Shown here in pieces: positions 1 through 4,790 of a DNA stretch of 7,122 bases (positions are counted from its first letter, which is position 1; each line of letters begins with the position of its first letter). The stretch comes from Curvibacter sp. (GTDB lineage: Bacteria > Pseudomonadota > Gammaproteobacteria > Burkholderiales > Burkholderiaceae_C). The translations under genes were made by a program, and so were the position numbers. A model generated the notes under the pieces. That model made no database searches. It was not told where the DNA came from and saw only the letters and a list, made by a program, of their open reading frames with translations. The stretch lies in assembly GCA_003500955.1 (NCBI GenBank), contig DNQP01000064.1, positions 1-7,122 on the forward strand. The letters are read 5' to 3'.

Positions 1-256
1 CGTGGCGGGCGCCCGGGAGCAGATCGCGGCGGGCCAGCTCGCGTTCCGCATCGCGAACGCCGAGGAGTTCGCGCTGCAGCGGGGTGAGCCGCCCTTCGAC
101 CTCGCTTTCGCGCTGCGGGTCGGCGCGCTGGACGGGCGCCATCCGCAGGCGGGCGCGCTCGCGCTGCCGCGGATCCGTGCGGCCTTGGTGCGTGGAGGGC
201 CCCTGTATGTCGATGGCGGCAATCCCCTGCGTCAGCTCGCGCTGGACCGGACCTGA
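1..256 (+). CDS. Class I SAM-dependent methyltransferase, C-terminal part (5' end outside window)
   Basis: The reading frame is open from the left edge (first full codon at base 2) to a TGA at 254-256, giving about 84 residues. The peptide resembles the second half of a Rossmann-type methyltransferase. A segment PFDLAFALRVGALDGRHP fits the beta-4 strand and following loop, after the SAM-binding core. The stretch RIRAALVRGGPLYVDGG fits the usual helix plus 'L-x-x-GG-x-L' motif that leads into beta-5. The SAM-binding GxGxG motif would lie upstream, outside the window, so the fold assignment rests on the C-terminal half only. The substrate cannot be told. GC3 is very high, as expected for a real gene. 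The opposite strand is also partly open here, with good GC3, but its only ATG (142 reading left) has no ribosome site and its peptide is an Arg/Glu-rich string without motifs. I therefore prefer the + strand. Confidence 0.68.
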   Translation, partial: VAGAREQIAAGQLAFRIANAEEFALQRGEPPFDLAFALRVGALDGRHPQAGALALPRIRAALVRGGPLYVDGGNPLRQLALDRT

Positions 257-281
257 AGCACCGTCGCGGCCGCGTTACGAT
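253..281 (+). promoter_or_regulatory. Candidate sigma-70 promoter for the 66-aa gene (possibly leaderless)
   Basis: CTGAAG (253-258) and TACGAT (276-281) are separated by 17 bases and resemble -35 and -10 hexamers. Transcription would begin about base 288-289, which is the A of the ATG at 289. No Shine-Dalgarno-like sequence precedes that ATG. The -35 box overlaps the stop codon of the upstream methyltransferase. This is pattern matching only. Confidence 0.35.
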
Positions 282-288
282 GCCTGCC

Positions 289-489
289 ATGGACACACCG
301 AAACTGCGGGTCGGCCGACCCATCACCCCCGAGGAATTCGAGCTGCTCGAAGACGAGCAGCTGCTGCGCCTGATCCCCAAGGCTTACCGTGAGTACTTCC
401 CGGGCAAGGACTTCTGTGCCGACGGTTATTTCTACCTGCACGACGGCACGGCCTGGAGCTTCTACAAGGGCGGCTTTGTGGACGAATAA
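289..489 (+). CDS. Small protein of unknown function (66 aa)
   Basis: A short frame begins at ATG 289 and stops at TAA 487-489. An in-frame ATG at 280 would add three residues (MPA) but it overlaps the best -10 candidate, so 289 is preferred. The protein is acidic in its first half (PEEFELLEDEQLL). It ends in an aromatic-rich stretch (YFYLHDGTAWSFYKGGFVDE). There is no signal peptide, membrane segment or metal motif. I do not recognise the family. High GC3 and a position that fits neatly between the methyltransferase and Tag genes support it being real. It is followed 29 bases later by the preferred Tag start, so the two may be co-transcribed. Function is unknown. Confidence 0.6.
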   Translation: MDTPKLRVGRPITPEEFELLEDEQLLRLIPKAYREYFPGKDFCADGYFYLHDGTAWSFYKGGFVDE

Positions 490-503
490 GGCCTGAGATG
501 GCC

Positions 504-511
504 GAGGGAGG
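504..511 (+). promoter_or_regulatory. Ribosome binding site deciding the Tag start
   Basis: GAGGGAGG lies 7 bases before the ATG at 519 and is a strong Shine-Dalgarno match. The upstream in-frame ATG at 498 has only a weaker TAAGG (487-491), which overlaps the previous stop codon, so 519 is the better start. Confidence 0.6.
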
Positions 512-518
512 CAAGACG

Positions 519-1127
519 ATGAGCAAGACCTGGACCGCCCCTGATGGCCAACCGCGTTGCCACTGGTGCAGTGCCACGCCCGAGTACCTGGCCTATCACG
601 ACGAGGAATGGGGCCAGCCCGTGGCCGATGACCGGCGCCTGTTCGAGAAGCTCAGCCTGGAGGGCTTCCAGTCGGGCCTGAGCTGGCGCACCATCCTGGC
701 CAAGCGCGAGAACTTCCGCGCGGCCTTCCATGGCTTTGATGTCGAGCGCGTGGCGCGCTACACGCAGCGTGATGTGGCGCGCCTGCTGGGCGATGCGGGC
801 ATCGTGCGGCACCGCGGCAAGATCGAGGCGGTGATCAACAATGCGCAGCGGGCCCGGGAGCTGGTGCAGCAGGAAGGTTCGCTGGCGGCCTTCTTCTGGC
901 GCTACGAGCCCGATCCGAGGACGCAGGGTGCGCCGCAGACCCGGTCCACCTCGCCCGAGTCGGTGGCCTTGTCCAAAGAGCTCAAGCAGCGCGGCTGGAA
1001 GTTCGTGGGCCCGACCACGGTCTACGCCTTCATGCAGGCCATGGGTCTGCTCAACGACCATGTGGAAGACTGCGTGGTCCGCGCCCGGGTGGCCAAGGCG
1101 CGCAAGGCGTTCAGGCCGCCGCTCTAA
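519..1127 (+). CDS. tag: DNA-3-methyladenine glycosylase I
   Basis: This is a 202-aa base-excision repair enzyme that removes 3-methyladenine from alkylated DNA by cleaving the N-glycosidic bond, leaving an abasic site. It aligns by eye with E. coli Tag over its length. The N-terminal RCHWC supplies the first zinc-ligand cysteine (C14), YHDEEWG supplies Y26 and H27, and LEGFQSGLSW carries the conserved glutamate (E48) and tryptophan (W56). Later blocks are GIVRHRGKI, LSKELKQRGWKFVGPTTVYAFMQA and NDHVEDC. The last of these gives H181 and C185, matching the HxxxC zinc pair that closes the zinc snap in this family. All key residues are present, so activity is expected. The C-terminus (RVAKARKAFRPPL) is basic. 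An alternative start at 498 adds MAEGGKT. No Ada-type or other adaptive-response gene is next to it in the window. Confidence 0.95.
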   Translation: MSKTWTAPDGQPRCHWCSATPEYLAYHDEEWGQPVADDRRLFEKLSLEGFQSGLSWRTILAKRENFRAAFHGFDVERVARYTQRDVARLLGDAGIVRHRGKIEAVINNAQRARELVQQEGSLAAFFWRYEPDPRTQGAPQTRSTSPESVALSKELKQRGWKFVGPTTVYAFMQAMGLLNDHVEDCVVRARVAKARKAFRPPL

Positions 1128-1157
1128 TTCCTCACGTATCCGAAGCAAGGAGACCGC

Positions 1158-1493
1158 ATGTCCGCCGGAGACTGGAAAGACCTCTACGCCGCTGCCTCGC
1201 AGGGTGATCTGGCCCGGGTGCGCTACCACCTGCGCGCCGGCGTGAACCCCAACTACCAGCACCCCGAGGTGCTGTGCACACCGCTGGTGGCCAGCATCAT
1301 CCATGGTCACGATGAAGTGGCGCTGTGCCTGCTGGAGCAGGGGGCGGACCCGCGCCTGCGTTCGGACTTCGACGATATGACGCCGCTGGACGCCGCACGC
1401 CGGCACGGGCGCAGCGCCATCGAAGCACATCTGCAGACCCTGGGGGTGCAGCCCGAGCGTCAGCCCTTCTGGCGGCGCTGGCTGCCGGTCTAG
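1158..1493 (+). CDS. Small ankyrin-repeat protein (111 aa)
   Basis: The gene starts at ATG 1158, 5 bases after a clear AAGGAG (1147-1152). It holds about three ankyrin repeats. Residues 6-36 (WKDLYAAASQGDLARVRYHLRAGVNPN) form a capping repeat. Residues 41-71 are a near-canonical repeat with TPLVASIIHGHDEVALCLLEQGADP. A shorter third repeat starts at TPLDAARRHG (75-84). The protein ends in a basic/aromatic tail, FWRRWLPV. There is no signal peptide or membrane segment, so it is probably a cytoplasmic protein-protein interaction module. The partner is unknown. Thirty bases separate it from tag, so a shared transcript is possible. The repeats make the family call firm, but they do not indicate a specific function. 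Confidence 0.88.
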   Translation: MSAGDWKDLYAAASQGDLARVRYHLRAGVNPNYQHPEVLCTPLVASIIHGHDEVALCLLEQGADPRLRSDFDDMTPLDAARRHGRSAIEAHLQTLGVQPERQPFWRRWLPV

Positions 1494-1513
1494 GGCGGGG
1501 CGAGGGCGCGCGG

Positions 1514-1542
1514 TAGACTTGCCGGCGACGTGACCGTATTCA
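1514..1542 (+). promoter_or_regulatory. Weak candidate promoter before the membrane methyltransferase
   Basis: TAGACT (1514-1519, four of six matches to a -35) and TATTCA (1537-1542, three of six matches to a -10) are 17 bases apart. They sit in the 60-base gap before the next gene. Transcription would start near 1549, only a few bases before ATG 1554. Nothing resembling a ribosome site precedes that ATG. Treat this as tentative. Confidence 0.22.
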
Positions 1543-1553
1543 CTGTGCCCTCC

Positions 1554-2042
1554 ATGTCTGATTCCGCGTACCCGTCCCCTGCCCGGCATCCGCTGGAAAC
1601 CCGTGTCCCCGCGCCCGTCGTCGCCCTGCTGCTGGGCACGGCCATGCACCTGCTGCCGCCCCTGCCTGCCGACGATGCGCTCTTCTTCGTGCGCAAGGTG
1701 GTGATGGACCTGAGCTTCCAGCTCAGCGCCCTGTGCGTGCTGGCCGCCGTGGCCAGTCTCTGGCGTTCGCACACCACCATCAACCCGCTGCAGCCCGAGC
1801 GTGCCTCGGCCCTGGTGACCGACGGCATCTACCGCTACACGCGCAACCCCATGTACCTGAGCCTGTTGCTGCTGCTTTTCGGCTACGCCTGCGAGCTCTG
1901 GAACTGGCCGGCCTTCCTGGCGCCCCTGGCCTATGCGGCCTACATCACGCGCTTCCAGATCCTGCCCGAGGAGCGGGTGCTGGAAGCCAAGTTCGGCGAG
2001 GCCTACCGTGCCTACAAGCAGCGGGTGCGGCGATGGCTCTGA
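1554..2042 (+). CDS. Isoprenylcysteine carboxyl methyltransferase / phospholipid methyltransferase-like membrane protein
   Basis: This 162-aa integral membrane protein has hydrophobic segments near residues 20-36, 55-70 and 101-132. The C-terminal half carries the hallmark SAM-binding region of the ICMT/PEMT superfamily: GIYRYTRNPMYLSL (91-104, with the R-N-P-M-Y core). After a hydrophobic hairpin come ILPEER (136-141) and FGEAYRAYKQRVRRWL (147-162), the usual E-E...F...Y...Y...R-W ending. It probably transfers a methyl group from SAM to a small membrane-embedded substrate. Bacterial members are poorly characterised, so no substrate is assigned. The start is uncertain: ATG 1554 is preferred, while GTG 1530 in the same frame would add eight residues. 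Its last codons overlap the start of the downstream lipoprotein gene, suggesting translational coupling. Confidence 0.85.
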   Translation: MSDSAYPSPARHPLETRVPAPVVALLLGTAMHLLPPLPADDALFFVRKVVMDLSFQLSALCVLAAVASLWRSHTTINPLQPERASALVTDGIYRYTRNPMYLSLLLLLFGYACELWNWPAFLAPLAYAAYITRFQILPEERVLEAKFGEAYRAYKQRVRRWL

Positions 2043-2551
2043 AGCGTGGCGTGCACCTGCTGACGAGGCTGGCGCTGCTGCTGTGCCTGACGGCCTGTGC
2101 CACGGGCCCCGCAGAAGTCCGCCTGCCCCTGCACCGCGCCTGGGTCGACGGGCGGCAGGTGGAGTACGTGACCACCGACATCTCCGACGCCGCCATGGCC
2201 CGCCAGGAAGGCGTGAACCATGTGCCGCGCCTGGCACTGGCCCTGGGTGGCCCGGGGCGACCGGCCGCGACGGAGCGCGTCTACAAATTCGTCAACGGTG
2301 AGCAGATCACCGTCTTCCAGTCGGCGCCCCGGCCTGCGGGTGGCGCCAATGCCGACCCGAACTACAGCCCGCTGTGGCGCATGGTGCTGGTGCGCTGGCT
2401 GCGGCCCGCTGCGCTGCGCGAGCTGCGTTCCGAGGAAGAGGTGCTGGCTGCCCAGGAGCGGGGGGATGTGTCGCTGGAAGTGACGGACATCGTGGTCAAC
2501 TGCCCGGTCACCCGATCGGCCGACGGGCAGACCTTGCGCGGCGTGCGCTGA
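2033..2551 (+). CDS. Predicted lipoprotein of unknown function (172 aa)
   Basis: ATG 2033 lies inside the end of the membrane methyltransferase gene, a 10-base overlap in another frame. The N-terminus is a lipoprotein signal peptide: basic MALKR, a hydrophobic run LLTRLALLLCL, then the lipobox L-T-A-C with the lipidated cysteine at residue 22. The mature part has patches VEYVTTDISDAAMARQEG, VYKFVNGEQITVFQSAP and DPNYSPLWRMVLVRWL, then a Glu-rich helix (RSEEEVLAAQERG) and TDIVVNCPV near the end. There is a single cysteine (C157) in the mature domain besides the lipidated one. I do not recognise a named family. The residue after the lipidated cysteine is Ala, not Asp, so outer-membrane sorting by the usual rule is plausible. 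No ribosome site is evident, which fits coupling to the upstream gene. Confidence 0.8.
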   Translation: MALKRGVHLLTRLALLLCLTACATGPAEVRLPLHRAWVDGRQVEYVTTDISDAAMARQEGVNHVPRLALALGGPGRPAATERVYKFVNGEQITVFQSAPRPAGGANADPNYSPLWRMVLVRWLRPAALRELRSEEEVLAAQERGDVSLEVTDIVVNCPVTRSADGQTLRGVR

Positions 2552-2639
2552 GGGGCGTGGCGCGCTTGTCGATTTCCGCCCGCATTCTTCGTCGGAGAGA
2601 CTGAGGGATCCTCCTCGGACTGATGCAAAGGAAACCCCC

Positions 2640-3092
2640 ATGAGCACGAACACCATCCGCCTGCACCGCGTGCTGCGCGCGCCGCCCGAGCGCGTCTACC
2701 GTGCCTTCCTTGACCCCGCAGCCCTGGTCAAGTGGCTGCCGCCGCACGGCTTCACGGGCCAGGTGCACGAGATGGACGCACGCGTGGGCGGGCGTTACCG
2801 CATGTCCTTCACCAACTTCGGCCAGGGGCAAAGCCATGCCTTCGGCGGCGAATACCTGGAGCTGGTGCCGGGCGAGCGCATCGTGCACACCGACCGCTTC
2901 GATGCGCCCGGACCCTCCGGCGAGATGAAGACCACGATCACCTTCAAGGCCGTGTTCTGTGGCACCGAGCTGCAGGTGGTGCAGGAGGGCGTTCCGGTCG
3001 TGATCCCGCCGGAGGCCTGCTACCTGGGCTGGCAGGAGTCACTGCAGTTGTTGGCCCAGCTGGTGGAGCCCGAGATCCCCGCCGAGGGCTGA
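2640..3092 (+). CDS. SRPBCC-fold protein, AHSA1 (activator of Hsp90 ATPase homologue 1) type
   Basis: This is a 150-aa cytoplasmic protein starting at ATG 2640, 7 bases after AAAGGA (2627-2632). The N-terminal pattern IRLHRVLRAPPERVYRAFLDPAALVKWLPPHGFT is characteristic of the AHSA1-like subgroup of the START/Bet v1 (SRPBCC) superfamily. It is followed by VGGRYRMSF, GGEYLELVPGERIVHTDRFD and ITFKAVFCGTELQVVQEGVP. The family's C-terminal helix appears as EACYLGWQESLQLLAQLVEP. The fold forms a deep hydrophobic pocket that binds small lipophilic ligands. Bacterial members of this kind lack the AHA1 N-terminal domain and should not be taken as Hsp90 co-chaperones. No ArsR-type regulator, often found near such genes, is adjacent here. 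The ligand is unknown. Confidence 0.9.
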   Translation: MSTNTIRLHRVLRAPPERVYRAFLDPAALVKWLPPHGFTGQVHEMDARVGGRYRMSFTNFGQGQSHAFGGEYLELVPGERIVHTDRFDAPGPSGEMKTTITFKAVFCGTELQVVQEGVPVVIPPEACYLGWQESLQLLAQLVEPEIPAEG

Positions 3093-3121
3093 AGCAGAAG
3101 GGACAGACCAGGAGACACCGT

Positions 3122-3619
3122 ATGGACATACCGGCCGATCTGCACGAGCTGAGCGCACTGTTTCGCCGTCTGGGGGCGAGCGATCCAGAGAGCTGGGCGC
3201 GCTCGCAACTGGAGGAAGGAATTCCTCAGTTGCACCGCTATCTGTGGCTCCGCCAGGCCTGGCGTCTCGTGGTGCATGAGGGCGATACCGCTTGGATGGA
3301 CGCACAGATACAGCACGCCGAAGCGCGGCCGACGGATCCCTATGCGGGCGTCGGACTGGCGCTGAAGCAGTGTCTGGCCCAAGGGCTGGATCGACAGCTG
3401 TTGAATGACATCGTGCGGGGCATGCAGGCGGAGATGCTGACGGGCCTGGCCTATCTGCTGGAGGATCCGGATGTTGCAGAGCCCGAGCTGAGCGGTGTTG
3501 GCTGGGGATTGTTTGCGACCGATGCCGAGGGGCAGCCAGTCGGCCCCATCGGGGGGGTGCACGAGTCGGTGCTGGAGCTCGATCCGACGGGACGATCCAT
3601 GCGCCCGCGGGAAGCCTGA
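3122..3619 (+). CDS. Hypothetical protein (165 aa), unknown family
   Basis: The gene starts at ATG 3122, 7 bases after AGGAG (3110-3114), and ends with TGA at 3617-3619. It is acidic, predicted cytoplasmic and probably mostly helical. Features include a Trp-rich stretch YLWLRQAWRLVVHEGDTAWMD (40-60), a helix LKQCLAQGLDRQLLNDIVRGMQAEMLTGLAYLLEDP (81-116), and a C-terminal region GVGWGLFATDAEGQPVGPIGGVHESVLELDPTGRSMRPR. There is no signal peptide, membrane segment or recognisable catalytic motif. About a quarter of its codons end in A or T, including two ATA codons, compared with roughly one in eight in the downstream thioesterase gene. This suggests weaker selection or a different origin. Its size and acidity would also fit a SMI1-like or immunity-type protein, but nothing in the sequence shows that and no toxin gene is beside it. 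Confidence 0.82.
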   Translation: MDIPADLHELSALFRRLGASDPESWARSQLEEGIPQLHRYLWLRQAWRLVVHEGDTAWMDAQIQHAEARPTDPYAGVGLALKQCLAQGLDRQLLNDIVRGMQAEMLTGLAYLLEDPDVAEPELSGVGWGLFATDAEGQPVGPIGGVHESVLELDPTGRSMRPREA

Positions 3620-3639
3620 GCTCGGGCTAACATGGCGTC

Positions 3640-3645
3640 AGGAGG
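3640..3645 (+). promoter_or_regulatory. Strong ribosome binding site for the thioesterase
   Basis: AGGAGG, a full match to the anti-Shine-Dalgarno, sits 5 bases before ATG 3651. It fixes that start, although the frame is open further upstream to 3495 inside the preceding gene. Confidence 0.7.
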
Positions 3646-3650
3646 CGACC

Positions 3651-4070
3651 ATGATTTCTGCACACGAACTCAACCAGCGCGGCCAGGCCATGCTGCCCGG
3701 CCATCTGGGCATCGTCATCACGCACATGCAGACCGGCGAGGTGCGGGCCGAGATGCCCGTGCGCACCGAGCTCATGGCGCCCAACGGCTTTCTGCATGCG
3801 GGCAGCATCGTGACCCTGGCCGACACCTGCTCGGGCTACGGCTGCATCACCAGCCTGCCCGAAGGCGCCAGCGGTTTCACCACCGTCGAACTCAAGTCCA
3901 ACCATCTGGGCACGGCGCGTGACGGTGTGGTGCTGTGCGTGGCGCGCGCCGTGCACAGCGGGCGCACCACCCAGGTTTGGGACGCCACCGTCACGCACCG
4001 CGAGAGCGGCAAGACATTGGCGCTGTTTCGCTGCACGCAGATGATCCTCTACCCCAAGGCGGGGGCGTGA
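3651..4070 (+). CDS. PaaI/YdiI-type hotdog-fold thioesterase
   Basis: This 139-aa protein fits the PaaI-like hotdog thioesterase family, which hydrolyses acyl- or aroyl-CoA thioesters in the cytoplasm, usually as a tetramer. The active-site region is NGFLHAGSIVTLADTCSGYG (residues 45-64). It has the conserved Asn, His49-x-Gly51 in place of the common HGG, and D58 in the position of the catalytic acid. Downstream, VELKSNHLGTAR (79-90) and VARAVHSGRTTQVWDATVTHRESGKTLALFRCTQMIL match the second half of the fold, including the N-H-x-x-x-A-R element and the Q-V-W strand seen in YdiI. The physiological substrate is not predictable. No paa or menaquinone genes are nearby. Its stop codon overlaps the GTG start of the DUF429 gene. 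Confidence 0.92.
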   Translation: MISAHELNQRGQAMLPGHLGIVITHMQTGEVRAEMPVRTELMAPNGFLHAGSIVTLADTCSGYGCITSLPEGASGFTTVELKSNHLGTARDGVVLCVARAVHSGRTTQVWDATVTHRESGKTLALFRCTQMILYPKAGA

Positions 4071-4777
4071 GCTCGGCGCGAGCCATCGCCGGTGTCGATG
4101 GCTGCCGGGCCGGCTGGTACGCCGTGCAGCTGAGGCCGGGTCATGGCGAGATCGAAGGCACGGTGCATGCGCGCTTCGAGCAGCTCTTGCAGGCCTGCCC
4201 GCCGCCGGCCTGTGTGGCGGTGGACATTCCGATCGGCCTGGGCGAGTCGGGCGAGCGGGCCTGCGATCAGGCCGCGCGCGAGCGGCTTGGGGCCCGGGCC
4301 AGCTCGGTGTTCGCGGCACCGCTGCGCGGCGTGCTGGGTGCGGCCGGCCACGAGGAGGCGTCGCGCCGCCGCCGGGCCATCGAAGGCAAGGGCATGTCCA
4401 TCCAGGCCTACAACATCCTGCGCAAGGTGGAGGAGGTGGATGCCGCCTTGCGCGCCTCGCCCGCGCAGGCGCAACGGGTGCATGAGACCCATCCCGAAGT
4501 CTGCTTCCTGCAGATGAACGCCGGCCAGCCGCTGGCCCACGGCAAGAAGACCGCCGCGGGCCGCGCGCTGCGCCTGGCCCTGCTGGCGCCCCATTTCCCC
4601 GGCCAGGCCGAGCGCCTGCTGGACGAGCACCCCCGCCGGGACGTGCAAGCCGACGATGTGCTGGACGCGCTGGCCTGCCTGTGGACGGCGCAGCGACTGG
4701 TGCGGGCGCAGGCCCTGCAGCTGCCGGCGGTGCCGCCGCTCGACGCCTGCGGCCTGCGCATGGCCATCCACTGCTGA
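4067..4777 (+). CDS. DUF429 domain protein (predicted RNase H-like fold)
   Basis: The 236-aa frame begins with GTG at 4067, overlapping the thioesterase TGA in a GTGA arrangement typical of translational coupling. Landmarks of DUF429 are all present: GVDGCRAGW near the N-terminus (9-17, D11), AVDIPIGLGE (51-60, D53), ERACDQAARERLGARASSVFAAPLRGVL (63-90), GKGMSIQAYNILRKVEEVDAAL (108-128), HETHPEVCF (139-147, E140) and ADDVLDALACLWTAQR (195-210, with D196, D197 and D200). The two early Asp residues, a central Glu and the late Asp cluster fit an RNase H-like metal site, which is why the family is often described as a predicted nuclease. To my knowledge the biochemical role is not settled. The gene ends 13 bases from the convergent diguanylate cyclase gene. 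Confidence 0.9.
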   Translation: MSSARAIAGVDGCRAGWYAVQLRPGHGEIEGTVHARFEQLLQACPPPACVAVDIPIGLGESGERACDQAARERLGARASSVFAAPLRGVLGAAGHEEASRRRRAIEGKGMSIQAYNILRKVEEVDAALRASPAQAQRVHETHPEVCFLQMNAGQPLAHGKKTAAGRALRLALLAPHFPGQAERLLDEHPRRDVQADDVLDALACLWTAQRLVRAQALQLPAVPPLDACGLRMAIHC

Positions 4778-4790
4778 GCGCGGGCTGCGC

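Noticed and set aside
1..142. - strand gene start entering from the left edge
   Set aside because: The frame has good GC3 but no ribosome site at its only ATG and a repetitive Arg/Glu-rich peptide. The + strand reads as a methyltransferase C-terminus.
462..2237. 591-aa open frame on the - strand across tag, ankyrin and membrane methyltransferase genes
   Set aside because: It is antisense to three genes with clear family motifs and ribosome sites. Its translation is low-complexity, His/Gly/Arg-rich, and typical of an antisense shadow in GC-rich DNA.
1158..3619. Toxin-immunity or anti-phage island built on the ankyrin, lipoprotein and 165-aa unknown genes
   Set aside because: No toxin, nuclease, secretion marker, integrase or repeat is present, and the surrounding genes are ordinary chromosomal families. 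The idea has no support in the sequence.
3613..3628. Palindrome AGCCTGAGCTCGGGCT as a possible terminator after the 165-aa gene
   Set aside because: The stem is short with a wobble pair, overlaps the stop codon, and is followed by AACATGG instead of a T-run.
4778..4790. Bidirectional terminator between the convergent DUF429 and cyclase genes
   Set aside because: The 13-base gap contains only a 4-base GCGC/GCGC pairing and no T-run on either strand.
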